The notes: generated by a model from the letters alone, not told the origin. Counted from the stretch's first letter, positions 45,670 through 55,365 are shown. The stretch is DNA of 64,000 nt from JAXMCI01 sp046349435 (GCA_046349435.1 JAXMCI010000044.1:1-64000); one strand, 5' to 3'. Program-made: numbers and translations.

Positions 45670-46151
45670 CAGGACAGCTCCTTGCAGACGAAGATGGCGG
45701 TGGTTTCCTTGGAGTCGGCGAAAAAGCGGTCGTTGTAGCCGCAGATGCGGTAGCCCCGCTTCAGGTAGTAGCCGATCGCCGGATGGTTGACCGGCGGATG
45801 GTCCATCACCACGCGGCAGCCGAGGTCGCGGGCGCGCTCCTCGATGCGGCGCAGCAGGCGGCCGCCGATGCCCTGGTTGCGCTTCTCGTGCTGGATGACG
45901 ATGTCGCCGAGCCATCCCACCCGGTTCCAGCTCCAGACCTGGATGTAGGCGAAGCCCACCACCGCGCCGTCCAGCACGGCGACCTCGATGGCGTCGGCAT
46001 TGGCGTCGACGGCGTGCCCGTAGTCGGTCGAGCTGCCGGCGATGCGCTGGCAGGCCGCGCGGTCGGCGGTCGTGTAGGGCCTGAGCTCGAGCCGCTCCAG
46101 CAGCGTCGGCTTCGGCGCCGCGGGAGTCCTTGCTGGCGTGGCTTTCCGCAC
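45669..46151 (-). CDS. GNAT family N-acetyltransferase
   Basis: A 160-aa GCN5-related acetyltransferase with the acetyl-CoA motif A region RNQGIGGRLLRRIEERA and a C-terminal YYLKRGYRICGY segment. The GTG start has GGAG upstream. It is placed between the mutase large subunit and the acyl-CoA ligase, and its stop overlaps the ligase start. GNATs elsewhere acetylate and switch off acyl-CoA ligases, so a regulatory role for its neighbour is a reasonable hypothesis, though it could also acetylate a small molecule. Confidence 0.8.
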   Translation of the reverse strand: MRKATPARTPAAPKPTLLERLELRPYTTADRAACQRIAGSSTDYGHAVDANADAIEVAVLDGAVVGFAYIQVWSWNRVGWLGDIVIQHEKRNQGIGGRLLRRIEERARDLGCRVVMDHPPVNHPAIGYYLKRGYRICGYNDRFFADSKETTAIFVCKELS

Positions 46152-46190
46152 CGGATGCTCCTCTGCGATGTCGCGCGTCGCGGCTGGCGG

Positions 46191-47843
46191 TCAGACGATC
46201 GCCGCCGGCCGGTACTCGCCCCAGACCGACCGCAGTGCGGTGAAGATCTCGCCTTCCGAGGCGAGCGCCCTGACCGCCTCCAGTACGGGGCCCATCAGGT
46301 TCTCCGAGCCCGCCGCGGCGCTGCCGACCGCCGCCAGCGCCTCGTCGACGCGGCCCCGGTCGCGCCGGCGGCGGACCTCGGCCAGCCGGCTCTTCTGCTC
46401 CTGCTCGACGCCGGGATCGACCCGGAACAGGTTGGGCATCTGGCCCTCCTCGTTGCCATCGAGGAAGGCGTTCACCCCGACCACCGTGCGCTCGCGCGAT
46501 TCGACCTGGCGCTGGATCTCGTAGGCCTGCTCGGCCAGCACGGCCTCGATCCAGCCGCTCTCGATCACCGGCAGCATGCCGCCGCGCTTGGCCACCTCGT
46601 TCATCCAGTGCTCGGCCCGGCGCTCCAGCTCGTCGGTCAGCGCCTCGACGGCGTAGCTGCCGCCGAGCGGGTCGGGCGTGTCGGCGATGCCGGTCTCGAA
46701 GGCGACGATCTGCTGGGTGCGCAGCGCGATCCGCTGCGCCTTCTCCGACGGGATCGAGAACGCCTCGTCATAGGTCGAGATCGCCATCGACTGCACGCCG
46801 CCGAGCGCCGCCGCCAGGCACTGCAGCGCGCCGCGGGCGATGTTGTTCTCCGGCTGCTGCGCGGTCAGCAGCGCGGCGCCGGTCTGGACATGGACGCGGA
46901 AGCGCCAGGATTCCGGCTTCCGGGCCCCGAACCGCTCGCGCATCAGCCGGGCCCAGAGCCGCCGCGCCGCGCGGAACTTGGCGACCTCCTCGAGGAAGTC
47001 GATGTGCACGTACATCAGGAAGGAGAGCCGCGGCGCGAAATCGTCGATGTCGATGCCGCGCCGCAGCACCTCCTCGATGTAGGTCACCGCCGCCGCGAAG
47101 GTCAGCCCGATCTCCTGGTCCGCGGTGCCGCCGCAGTCGCGCGTCTGGTAGCCGCACAGGCTGATCGGATGCCAGGCCGGCATGTGGCGGGCGCAGAACT
47201 CGATGACGTCGGCGGTGAGCCGCAGCGCCGGCGCCGGCGGCAGGGCGAAGGTCTTCTGCGCGAAGAACTCCTTGAGGCCGTCATTCTGCACCGTGCCGGA
47301 CAGTCGGCTCCACGGCACGCCCTGCTGCTCGGCCAGCGCGCAATACATGGCGAGCAGCACGGGCGCCGGATGGTTGATGGTCATCGAGGTCGAGACCTGG
47401 TCGAGCGGGATGCCGGCCATCAGGTCGCGCATGTCGTCGAGCGTGTCGATGGCGACGCCGATCCGGCCGACCTCGCCCCGGACCAGCGGATCGTCGGAAT
47501 CGTAGCCGGTGAGGGTCGGCAGGTCGAAGTCGTTCGACAGGCCGGTCTGGCCCTGCGAGAGCACGAAGCGGTGACGCTCGTTGGCGTCCTTGGCGGTGCC
47601 GAGCCCGACCACCTGGCGGCGGCTGAACATGCGGTTGCGGTACATCGAGGCGTAGAGGCCGCGGGTCAGCGGGTACTCGCCGGGCAGCTCGGCGGCGGCG
47701 GCCGGCGAGACGTCGCGCGCCGTGTAGACGTCCTTGACCTCGATCCCCGAGACGGTCGCGAAGCGCGCCTGGCGCTCGGGAAACCGCGCGACCTCGGGTG
47801 CCTTGGTGGCGCTGCGCCAGGCGGCCAGCCTCTTCTCGTCCAT
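46191..47843 (-). CDS. B12-dependent acyl-CoA mutase large subunit (2-hydroxyacyl-CoA mutase-like)
   Basis: A 550-aa TIM-barrel subunit of the methylmalonyl-CoA mutase family, without the C-terminal B12 domain. Counting along the chain, MCM Tyr89 is Val78 here (RRQVVG), MCM Ala116 is Asp105 (GLSNDFDLPT) and MCM Arg207 is Gln196 (FFAQKTF). The spacings (27 and 118 residues) match those in MCM, isobutyryl-CoA mutase and 2-hydroxyisobutyryl-CoA mutase. From memory of the literature, Ile90/Asp117 mark 2-hydroxyisobutyryl-CoA mutase and Gln198 marks isobutyryl-CoA mutase. So it should not use methylmalonyl-CoA; a 2-hydroxyacyl-CoA is the best guess. Its B12 subunit is encoded about 5.5 kb upstream in the same operon. 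Confidence 0.88.
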   Translation of the reverse strand: MDEKRLAAWRSATKAPEVARFPERQARFATVSGIEVKDVYTARDVSPAAAAELPGEYPLTRGLYASMYRNRMFSRRQVVGLGTAKDANERHRFVLSQGQTGLSNDFDLPTLTGYDSDDPLVRGEVGRIGVAIDTLDDMRDLMAGIPLDQVSTSMTINHPAPVLLAMYCALAEQQGVPWSRLSGTVQNDGLKEFFAQKTFALPPAPALRLTADVIEFCARHMPAWHPISLCGYQTRDCGGTADQEIGLTFAAAVTYIEEVLRRGIDIDDFAPRLSFLMYVHIDFLEEVAKFRAARRLWARLMRERFGARKPESWRFRVHVQTGAALLTAQQPENNIARGALQCLAAALGGVQSMAISTYDEAFSIPSEKAQRIALRTQQIVAFETGIADTPDPLGGSYAVEALTDELERRAEHWMNEVAKRGGMLPVIESGWIEAVLAEQAYEIQRQVESRERTVVGVNAFLDGNEEGQMPNLFRVDPGVEQEQKSRLAEVRRRRDRGRVDEALAAVGSAAAGSENLMGPVLEAVRALASEGEIFTALRSVWGEYRPAAIV

Positions 47844-47853
47844 TCTCCCGCTC

Positions 47854-48550
<697 letters not shown>

Positions 48551-48564
<14 letters not shown>

Positions 48565-50341
48565 CGGCGCCCTTGCCGAGATAGGCCTCGATGACCCGCG
48601 GGCTGCTCAGCACCGCCTCCGGCCGCTCGTCGGCGATCACAGCGCCGCTGGCCAGCACCACGATCCGGTCGCTCGCCTCGCGCACCAGCCGGACATTGTG
48701 CTCGATCAGCACCACGGTGATGCCGAGGTCGCGGATGCGGCGGATGGTCTGGACCAGGGCCTGCGCCTCGGTCTGGTTCATCCCGGCGGCCGGCTCGTCG
48801 AGCAGCAGCAGCCGGGGCTCGGCGGCGAGCGCGCGGGCGATCTCCAGCCGCCGCCGGTCGCCATAGGGCAGCGCCGCCGCCCGCTCGTCCGCCCGGGCGC
48901 CGAGGCCGACGAAGGCCAGCGCGCCCAGCGCCTCGGCGATGGCGTCCCGGGTCGCGCCGCGCCGGCCGAACGGCAGGGCCAGCGCCGGGCGGCGCGCCAG
49001 CCGCGGCAGCAGCACGTTCTCCAGGCAGGTCAGCCCCGGGCAGAGCTCGATGGTCTGGAAGGTGCGCGCGATGCCGAGGTGGGAGTGCCGCTCGACCGAC
49101 AGGCCGGTCACCGCGGTGCCGGCGAACGAGACCTGGCCGGCGCTCGGCCTGAAGGTCCCGGCCACCAGGTTGAACAGCGTCGTCTTGCCGGCGCCGTTCG
49201 GGCCGATGATGCCGAGGATCTCGCCGTCCCGGACGGACAGGCTGACATCGTCGAGCGCCTTCAGCCCGCCGAAGCGGCGCGACAGGCCCTCGACCCCGAG
49301 CAGCGGTCGTCCCGGCACCACGTCGCCCCGGGCCCGCGGCGGCACCGGCGCGCCGCCGTCCGCGGCGGTGAAGAGCGGGCGCGGCTGCCGGCCGAAGCCG
49401 TCCGGACGCCAGTTCATCAGCACCACGAACAGCAGGCCGAGGAACAGCATGCGGTACTCGTCGAAGACCCGCGTCGCCTCGGGTAGCGCGATCAGCACGG
49501 CCGACGCGGCCAGGATGCCGACCAGCGTGCCGCCGCCGAGGATGACGATCGTCAGCAGCAGGATCGAGCCGTCGATCGCCGCCAGCGAGGGATCGACGAT
49601 GGTCTGGTAGGAGGCGTAGATGCCGCCGGCCAGCCCGGCGAAGATGCCGGCGATCTGGAAGGAGAGCTGCTTGTAGAGGCCGACCTGCAGGCCGACCGAG
49701 AGCGCCGCCCGCTCGTTCTGCCGGATCGCCCGCCAGGCGAGGCCGGCGCCGCCGGCTCCCATCGAGGCGACCACCAGCACGGTGAGGAAGGCGAGCAGCC
49801 CGGCCAGGTAGAGGTACCATTGCTGCTCGAAGAAGGCGCGGCCGAAGAGCTCGGGCGGCGGCACGCCCGGCAGGCCCTGGTAGCCGCCGGTCAGGCCGCG
49901 CCAGTTGGCCAGCACCAGCCGCAGGATCTCGGCGGCGGCGAGCGACACGACCGAGAGATAGTCGCCGCGGAAGCGCAGCAGCAGCACGCCGAGCACCGCC
50001 GAGAAGGCGATGACGGTCGCCACCGAGAGGGCGAGCGCCGGCAGGAACGGCCAGCCGAAATGCGTCGTCGGGATCGCCACGGCATAGGCGCCGACGGCGA
50101 AGTAGGCGACGAAGCCGAGATGAAACTGGCCCGCCTCGGTGATCACCAGGTTGTAGCCGACCGCGAGGCAGGCATAGAGCGCGATCAGGATCGCCAGCCG
50201 CAGCAGGTAAGGGTTGAGCTCGCTGCCGAGCACGAGCAGCAGGAGCGCGAGGACACCCGCCGCCACGACCCAGCGCAGCCAGGCGGGCAGCGCCCTCCAG
50301 CCGGGCAGGTTGGCGGGTCGGCGTCCGGGCAGGTCGGTCAT
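48551..50341 (-). CDS. LivM-LivG fusion: ABC permease plus ATP-binding domain
   Basis: A 596-aa fusion. Residues about 30-315 are a LivM-type permease with 8-9 membrane segments (ALYACLAVGYNLVI, GGGTLVGILAASAVLIALPE). After a Pro/Arg linker, residues about 345-590 are a LivG ATPase with Walker A GPNGAGKTT, LPYGDRRRLEIARALA and LLLDEPAAGMN. Such fusions occur in other alphaproteobacteria, and the linker is continuous with no sign of a frameshift, so I read it as one protein. It lies between livH and livF and supplies the second permease and second ATPase. Confidence 0.92.
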
Positions 50342-50350
50342 CGCCGGCCG

Positions 50351-51223
50351 TCAGACCGCCGTCTCGGACCGGCCCCGCAGCAGCCCCGCCGGCCAGAGCA
50401 GCAGGGCGACGACGAGGACCGTGAAGGCCATGACGTCCTGGTAGATGCCGCCGAGATAGGCGCCGGCCAGGACCTCGGCCAGGCCGATCACCATGGCGCC
50501 GATCACCGCGCCGCGCAGGTTGCCGATGCCGCCGAGCACGCAGGCGGCGAAGGCCTTGAGCATGACCGGGAAGCCCATGAAGGGGCTGACCGAGCCGTAG
50601 CGCGCCGCCAGCAGCACGCCGGCCACCGCGGCGAGGCCGGAGCCGACCGCGAAGGCGACGGCGACGATGCGGTCGGGGTTGATCCCCATCAGGATGGCGC
50701 CCACGGGATCCTCGCTGGCGCCGCGGATGGCGATGCCGACGTCGGTGCGCCGCGCGAACAGCTCGAGCGCCAGCAGCAGGACGCCGGCGATGACGATGGT
50801 CCACAGGGCGGACGAGGTGACGTGCAGCCCGGCCAGCTGCAGCGACTGCGATCCCAGGATCGGCGGGAAGCTCAGGGTCTGCGGCCCGACCAGCAGCCGC
50901 ACGCCGTTCTGCAGCACCAGCACCAGCCCGAGCGCCGACAGCACGGGCGCCAGCCGGCGGGCCCGCCGCAGCCGCCGGTAGGCCAGCCGCTCGACGACGA
51001 CGCCGAGCGCGGCGGTGAGCAGCATGGCGGCGGGCACCGCGAGGACGGGCGGCAGGCCGATGACGATGCCGCCGAGCGCCAGGTAGGCGCCGACCATCAT
51101 CACCTCGCCATGCGGCAGGTTGATGAAGAACAGCAGCCCGTAGACCATCGAGAAGCCCAGGGCGACCAGCGCATAGGTGCTGCCCAGGGCAATCCCGTTG
51201 ACGAGCTGCTGCAGGATCTCCAT
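50351..51223 (-). CDS. livH: Branched-chain amino acid-type ABC transporter permease LivH
   Basis: First permease of the HAAT-type importer. The 290-aa protein has 7-8 membrane segments and the LivH motifs GIALGSTYALVALGFSMVYG near the start and FMGFPVMLKAFAACVLGGIGNL(R)GAV toward the end. It lies 36 nt downstream of the substrate-binding protein and 9 nt before the livM-livG fusion. All four transporter functions are therefore present in the operon. Confidence 0.93.
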   Translation of the reverse strand: MEILQQLVNGIALGSTYALVALGFSMVYGLLFFINLPHGEVMMVGAYLALGGIVIGLPPVLAVPAAMLLTAALGVVVERLAYRRLRRARRLAPVLSALGLVLVLQNGVRLLVGPQTLSFPPILGSQSLQLAGLHVTSSALWTIVIAGVLLLALELFARRTDVGIAIRGASEDPVGAILMGINPDRIVAVAFAVGSGLAAVAGVLLAARYGSVSPFMGFPVMLKAFAACVLGGIGNLRGAVIGAMVIGLAEVLAGAYLGGIYQDVMAFTVLVVALLLWPAGLLRGRSETAV

Positions 51224-51259
51224 CGGCCCGCCGCCCCGTCCCCTCGGCGCGTCGGGACG

Positions 51260-52387
51260 CTACTGGGCGGGCTGGAACTTGCCGCCCTTCAGCTCGACCA
51301 CGAGGATGTTCTTGTGGACGTTGTGGTCGGCGCCGAACCCGATGTCGCCGGTCACCCCCGGGAACGCCGGCTGCGCGTTGCCGAGCGAGCCGAGATAGTC
51401 CAGCAGCTTGGCCCGGTCCGGCCCGGCCGCCTTGACCGCGGCGGCGATCAGCAGGGCCGCGTCGTAGGCGTTCGCGCCATAGCCTTCCGGCGCCTGGCCG
51501 TAGGCCGCCTTGTAGGCGTCGACGAAGGCCTTGGCGCTCGGCCGCGTGCTGTTCTCGTCGAAGAAGGCGGCGGCGTAGGTGCCGTCGCCGGCGGCGCCCG
51601 CGAGCTCGATGAACTGCGGGTCGAACAGCGCGTCGGTGCCCATCAGCGGCGCGGTGATGCCGGCCTCGCGCAGCTGGCGGGCGATCTTCGAGGCCTCGGC
51701 CGTGAAGGTCGGGACGAAGACCAGGTCGGGCTTCAGCGGGACCAGCTTGGTGACCACCGCCTGGAAGTCGACGCGCTCCGGCTCGTGGCCTTCCATCAGC
51801 ACGATCTCGGCGCCCAGCTCCTTGGCGCGCTTGGCGAAGATCTCGCCCTGGGCGATGGTCGAGGTGCCGGTCTGGTAGAGGATGGCGATGCGCTTGAAGC
51901 CCTTCGTCTTCACCGCGTAGTCGGCGAGCTGGGTGCTGACCACGTCGTCGGTCACGGCGGTGCGGTAGAAGTTCGCCTTGTTGGCGAGATCGGGACTCGT
52001 CGAGGACGGCGAGATCATCGGGATGCCGGCGCGCTGGTAGATCGGCTGGGCCGCCAGCGAGGTGGTCGAGGAGAAGTGGCCGACCACCGCCAGGATGTCG
52101 TTGGCCGAGACGAGGCGCTGGGCGACGGTGGCCGCCTGCTTCGGGTCCATCTGGTCGTCCTCGGCGACGACCTCGATGGTGTAGCTGCCGGCCGCGCCGC
52201 TGGCGTTGATCGCCTTGGCCGCGAGCTCGACGCCGTTGCGCAGATAGGCGCCGTACTGCGCGTAGTTGCCCGACATCGGCCCGACCACGGCGATCTTCAC
52301 GCTCTCGGCCCGGGCGGTCGCGATGATGCCCGCGGTCAGCAGCGATGCCGCGAGCGCGGTACCCCAACGTAGGATCTTGCGTGACAT
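51260..52387 (-). CDS. livK: ABC transporter substrate-binding protein (LivK-like)
   Basis: Periplasmic binding protein, 375 aa, peripla_BP_6 type. Signal peptide residues 1-27 ending ARA-ES. The mature start VKIAVVGPMSGNYAQYG is typical, with VVGHFSSTTSLAAQPIYQ and GTDALFDP in the ligand cleft regions. AGGAGG lies 6 nt before the ATG at 52387. It sits 2 nt after the meaB-like gene. The cleft residues cannot be read well enough to tell amino acid from hydroxy or carboxylic acid ligands; the operon context favours an acid later activated with CoA. Confidence 0.92.
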   Translation of the reverse strand: MSRKILRWGTALAASLLTAGIIATARAESVKIAVVGPMSGNYAQYGAYLRNGVELAAKAINASGAAGSYTIEVVAEDDQMDPKQAATVAQRLVSANDILAVVGHFSSTTSLAAQPIYQRAGIPMISPSSTSPDLANKANFYRTAVTDDVVSTQLADYAVKTKGFKRIAILYQTGTSTIAQGEIFAKRAKELGAEIVLMEGHEPERVDFQAVVTKLVPLKPDLVFVPTFTAEASKIARQLREAGITAPLMGTDALFDPQFIELAGAAGDGTYAAAFFDENSTRPSAKAFVDAYKAAYGQAPEGYGANAYDAALLIAAAVKAAGPDRAKLLDYLGSLGNAQPAFPGVTGDIGFGADHNVHKNILVVELKGGKFQPAQ

Positions 52388-52389
52388 TT

Positions 52390-53367
52390 CTACCTCCTCT
52401 GCTCTGCCTTGGTGGCCGTTCTGACGGGACCATCCTGGTGGCCGAAAATCTCCGCGAGGGCGTCGCGGACCGTGATCTTGCCGTCCCCGAAGCGCTCGAT
52501 CAGCCCGAGGTCCGCCAGTCTCTGCTTCAGCTCGATGTCGGCCGCGGCGATCAGCTCCGCCGCCAGCCGGCGCTCGCGGCGGCGCGCGAGATGGCCGCTG
52601 CCGGCGAGCCAGTCGCGATGCTGCCCGGCGGCCCGCCAGAGCGCGTCGATGCCGGTTCCCGCGGTCGCCACGGTCGAGACCACCGGCACCTGCCAGCCGT
52701 CGCGCGGCTGGCGCGCGACGTCGCGCAGCACGGCGCGGGCCTGCTCGACGCCGTCGAGGTCGCACTTGTTGAGGACGAAGATGTCGGCGATCTCGAGCAG
52801 CCCCGACTTCAGCCCCTGGATCTCGTCGCCGGCGCCGGGCGCCTGGACCACGACCACGGTGTCGGCGACGCCCATCACGTCGGTCTCGTTCTGGCCGACG
52901 CCGACGGTCTCGAGCAGCACCAGCTCGTAGCCGGCCGCCTCGAGCAGGCGGATCGCCTTGGGCACCACGGCGGAGAGGCCGCCCAGCGCGCCGCGCGAGG
53001 CCAGCGAGCGCACGAAGACGTCGGCCGGGACGCCCATGGCCTGCAGGCGCATCCGGTCGGCCAGCACCGCGCCGCCGCTGATCGGGCTCGAGGGATCGAC
53101 CGCCAGCACCGCCCGCCGGCAGCCGGCGGCAGCGTGCAGCAGCCGGCCGGTCAGCACGCTCTTGCCGACGCCCGGCGGCCCGGAGAGCCCGACCACCCAG
53201 GCGCGCGCCGCGCCGCGCCACAGCCGGTCGAGCGCGGCGGCCGCGCCGGGGTCGCCGCATTCGAGCCCGGAGATCAGCCGGCCCAGGGTGCGGTCGGGCA
53301 GGCTGCGGCCGGCCGGGCTCCGGTCGGGTAAGGTCGGGCCGGGCAAGGTCGGGCCGGGCACGGTCAC
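52390..53367 (-). CDS. MeaB/ArgK-type GTPase, chaperone of a B12 mutase
   Basis: G3E GTPase that loads and protects adenosylcobalamin mutases. The 325-aa protein has Walker A GPPGVGKS (residues 63-70), the VDPSSP switch, LLETVGVGQNE, and NKCD guanine-specificity motifs. Its first 27 residues are an unusual Pro-rich repeat (GPTLP units). The GTG start overlaps the B12-binding subunit gene (GTGA). In 2-hydroxyisobutyryl-CoA mutase loci the equivalent protein is called MeaH and is also encoded next to the mutase genes, in keeping with this arrangement. Confidence 0.92.
   Translation of the reverse strand: MTVPGPTLPGPTLPDRSPAGRSLPDRTLGRLISGLECGDPGAAAALDRLWRGAARAWVVGLSGPPGVGKSVLTGRLLHAAAGCRRAVLAVDPSSPISGGAVLADRMRLQAMGVPADVFVRSLASRGALGGLSAVVPKAIRLLEAAGYELVLLETVGVGQNETDVMGVADTVVVVQAPGAGDEIQGLKSGLLEIADIFVLNKCDLDGVEQARAVLRDVARQPRDGWQVPVVSTVATAGTGIDALWRAAGQHRDWLAGSGHLARRRERRLAAELIAAADIELKQRLADLGLIERFGDGKITVRDALAEIFGHQDGPVRTATKAEQRR
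53321..53365. repeat. 15-bp tandem repeat at the start of the meaB-like gene
   Basis: About three 15-bp units (AAGGTCGGGCCGGGC type on the plus strand) encode GPTLP repeats at the N-terminus of the MeaB-like GTPase. In-frame unit length; the last unit overlaps the GTG start. It has the same unit length as the repeat at 24061 but a different sequence. Confidence 0.65.
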
Positions 53368-53810
53368 GGCGCCGGCTCGTCGAAGGATCGCCGGCGCCGC
53401 GCCGGTATGGCGCGGGCGCGGATGAACTCGATGATGGCGCGGGTGTCCGAGCCCGGGCCGAACACGCCCTCGATGCCGAGTTGCGCCAGCGCCTGCCGGT
53501 CCTCGTCGAGCACCGTGCCGCCGGCGACGATCAGCACGTCGCCGGCGCCGCTTTCGGCCAGCCGGCGATGGACCTCGGTGCAGATCGTCACCAGGCTGGC
53601 CGACAGGTTGCTGACGCCGACCACGTCGACATCCTCCTGCAGCGCGACGCGCACCAGCTCCTCGACCTGCGTCCGCAGCGGCAGGTAGATGACCTCCATC
53701 CCGGCGTCGCGCAGCGCGCGCGCCACCACCTTGATGCCTCGGTCGTGCCCGTCGAGGCCGGGATTGGCCAGCAGGACACGCAGCGTCTCGGGCGCTTCGC
53801 TCATCGCCAT
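53364..53810 (-). CDS. Cobalamin-binding small subunit of the acyl-CoA mutase
   Basis: A 148-aa Rossmann-like B12-binding domain with the DxHxxG motif (D20-G-H22-D-R-G25), His22 being the predicted lower ligand of cobalt, followed by the usual GGT(V)LDED loop. Separate small subunits like this are found in archaeal MCM, isobutyryl- and 2-hydroxyisobutyryl-CoA mutases. The start at 53810 overlaps the thiolase stop (TGATG); ATG 53804 is an alternative. The C-terminal stop overlaps the MeaB-like gene. It should pair with the large subunit at 46191-47843, the only such subunit in the window. Confidence 0.9.
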   Translation of the reverse strand: MAMSEAPETLRVLLANPGLDGHDRGIKVVARALRDAGMEVIYLPLRTQVEELVRVALQEDVDVVGVSNLSASLVTICTEVHRRLAESGAGDVLIVAGGTVLDEDRQALAQLGIEGVFGPGSDTRAIIEFIRARAIPARRRRSFDEPAP

Positions 53811-54976
53811 CACCGCACCAGCACGCTGACCACGAGGGAGCCGCAATCGGTGCCGAAGAAGCCGCCCATGCAGTGGGTGAGGCCGACCTGCGCGTCGGCC
53901 ACCTGGCGGTCGCCGGCCCGGCCGCGCAGCTGCAGCGTCGCCTCGACGATCTGGCCCGCCCCGGTGGCGCCCACCGGATGGCCCTTCGCCTTCAGCCCGC
54001 CGCTGGCGTTGATCGGCAGCCGGCCCTCGATCGCGGTGTCGCCGCGCAGCACCGCGAAGCCGCCATCGCCCTTGTCGAAGAATCCGAGATCCTCGCTGTG
54101 CATGATCTCGGCGATGGTGAAGCAGTCATGCACCTCGGCGAAGTCGACGTCCCGCGGACCGATCCCGGCCTCCTGGTAGGCCTTGGCCGCTGCCCGCCGG
54201 GTCGCCTGGAAGGAGACCAGGTCGGCATCGTCGTCATAGGTGCCGGACACCAGCGCGCAGGATTCCAGCCAGACCTTGGGGCCGGGGAAGCGGCGCGCCG
54301 CCGCCTCGCTGGCCAGCACCACCGCGGTCGCGCCGTCGCTGACCGGGCAGCAATCGTAGACGGTGAGCGGCGACGCGACGGGACGGCCCTGCATCGCCTG
54401 CTCGCGCGTCACGGGCTCGCGCATGTGCGCCTTGGGATTGCGGGCGCCGTTGCGGTGCGCCTTCTCGGCGACCGCCGCCAGCGCCTCGCGGGGCGTGCCG
54501 AAGCGGCGCATATGCTCGCGCGCCATCATCGCGAAGACCGCCGGGAAGACGAGGCCGGCATCGGCCTCGAGCGGCACGTCGCCGTCGCCGGCCAGCGCCC
54601 GCGTGACGACCGGCGTCGGCACCCCCCGCATCTTCTCGACGCCGCAGGCGAGCGCGATCTCGGCGGCGCCGGCGCGGATCGAGAGCGCTGCCTCGCGCAC
54701 CGCGCAGGCCGAGCTGGCGCAAGCATTCTCGATGCGCATCACCGGCAGCCCGACGATGCCGAGCTCGCGCAGCGCCAGCTGGCCGACCATGCCCTCCTGC
54801 CCGTCGAGCAGGCCGGTGATGCCGCAGCCGAAATAGGCGGCGTCGAGGCCGCGTCCGTCCTGCTCGCAGTCGGCCAGCGCCTCGGCGACCGCGCCGGCGG
54901 CGAGCTGGCGGGTGGTGCGGTCGGCATGGTCGCCGAAACGCGTGCTGCCGATGCCGATGACGGCGATCCGCGTCAT
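53810..54976 (-). CDS. Thiolase family protein (SCP-x-like)
   Basis: A 388-aa thiolase-superfamily protein. The nucleophile is Cys86 (ENACASSACA), with His283 (EVHDCFTIAE), His333 (KGHPVGATG) and Cys369 (HCMGG), so the catalytic set of a degradative thiolase looks intact. It overlaps the DUF35 gene (ATGA), and such pairs form thiolase or retro-aldolase complexes (for example BbsAB, Ltp2-ChsH2). Retention of the CxGG Cys369 favours true thiolase activity over aldolase. I infer it cleaves the 3-oxoacyl-CoA (or 3-hydroxyacyl-CoA) downstream of the mutase. Confidence 0.85.
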   Translation of the reverse strand: MTRIAVIGIGSTRFGDHADRTTRQLAAGAVAEALADCEQDGRGLDAAYFGCGITGLLDGQEGMVGQLALRELGIVGLPVMRIENACASSACAVREAALSIRAGAAEIALACGVEKMRGVPTPVVTRALAGDGDVPLEADAGLVFPAVFAMMAREHMRRFGTPREALAAVAEKAHRNGARNPKAHMREPVTREQAMQGRPVASPLTVYDCCPVSDGATAVVLASEAAARRFPGPKVWLESCALVSGTYDDDADLVSFQATRRAAAKAYQEAGIGPRDVDFAEVHDCFTIAEIMHSEDLGFFDKGDGGFAVLRGDTAIEGRLPINASGGLKAKGHPVGATGAGQIVEATLQLRGRAGDRQVADAQVGLTHCMGGFFGTDCGSLVVSVLVR

Positions 54977-55365
54977 GCCGCCCTTCCCGTCCCGGCATCC
55001 TCGAACGGGCGCGCCGACAGCGCCGGCGTGCCGTCGAGGCCGACCGGGCCGACCTCGAGGGCGACCAGCGCCCCGGTCGGATCGAGCGACGACGCGAGCG
55101 GGCCTGCGAGCCTGGCGACGACGCGCGGGCCGGCCTCGAGCCGGACATAGGCGATGCGGTAGGGCGGCCGCAGCTCGGCCGGCGCGATATGGACGTCCGA
55201 GAAGCTCTCGACGCGGCCGCGCGGCGCCAGCTCGACCGGCTCCATCGGCCGCCCGCAATGGGCCAGCCTGGGCGGGCAGGCCTGCTGGCCGCAGCTCGGG
55301 CAGCGGGCGCCGGCCAGCGCGCCGGACGCAGTCGCCGCATGGCGCGGCACGGCCGGCGCGCTCAT
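54973..55365 (-). CDS. DUF35 Zn-ribbon/OB-fold protein
   Basis: A 130-aa protein with a rubredoxin-like Zn ribbon (C22-x2-C25, plus C30 and C37) and an OB-fold (GRVESFSDVHIAP, YRIAYVRLEAGPRVVARL). These proteins bind acyl-CoA and act as essential partners of SCP-x-like thiolases. Its ATG overlaps the stop of the aminotransferase gene and its stop overlaps the thiolase start, so it is translationally coupled with both. Cytosolic. Confidence 0.88.
   Translation of the reverse strand: MSAPAVPRHAATASGALAGARCPSCGQQACPPRLAHCGRPMEPVELAPRGRVESFSDVHIAPAELRPPYRIAYVRLEAGPRVVARLAGPLASSLDPTGALVALEVGPVGLDGTPALSARPFEDAGTGRAA

Noticed and set aside
46191..47843. Annotation of the mutase as methylmalonyl-CoA mutase
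   Set aside because: The residues matching MCM Tyr89 and Arg207 are Val78 and Gln196, so the carboxylate-binding pocket of MCM is missing.
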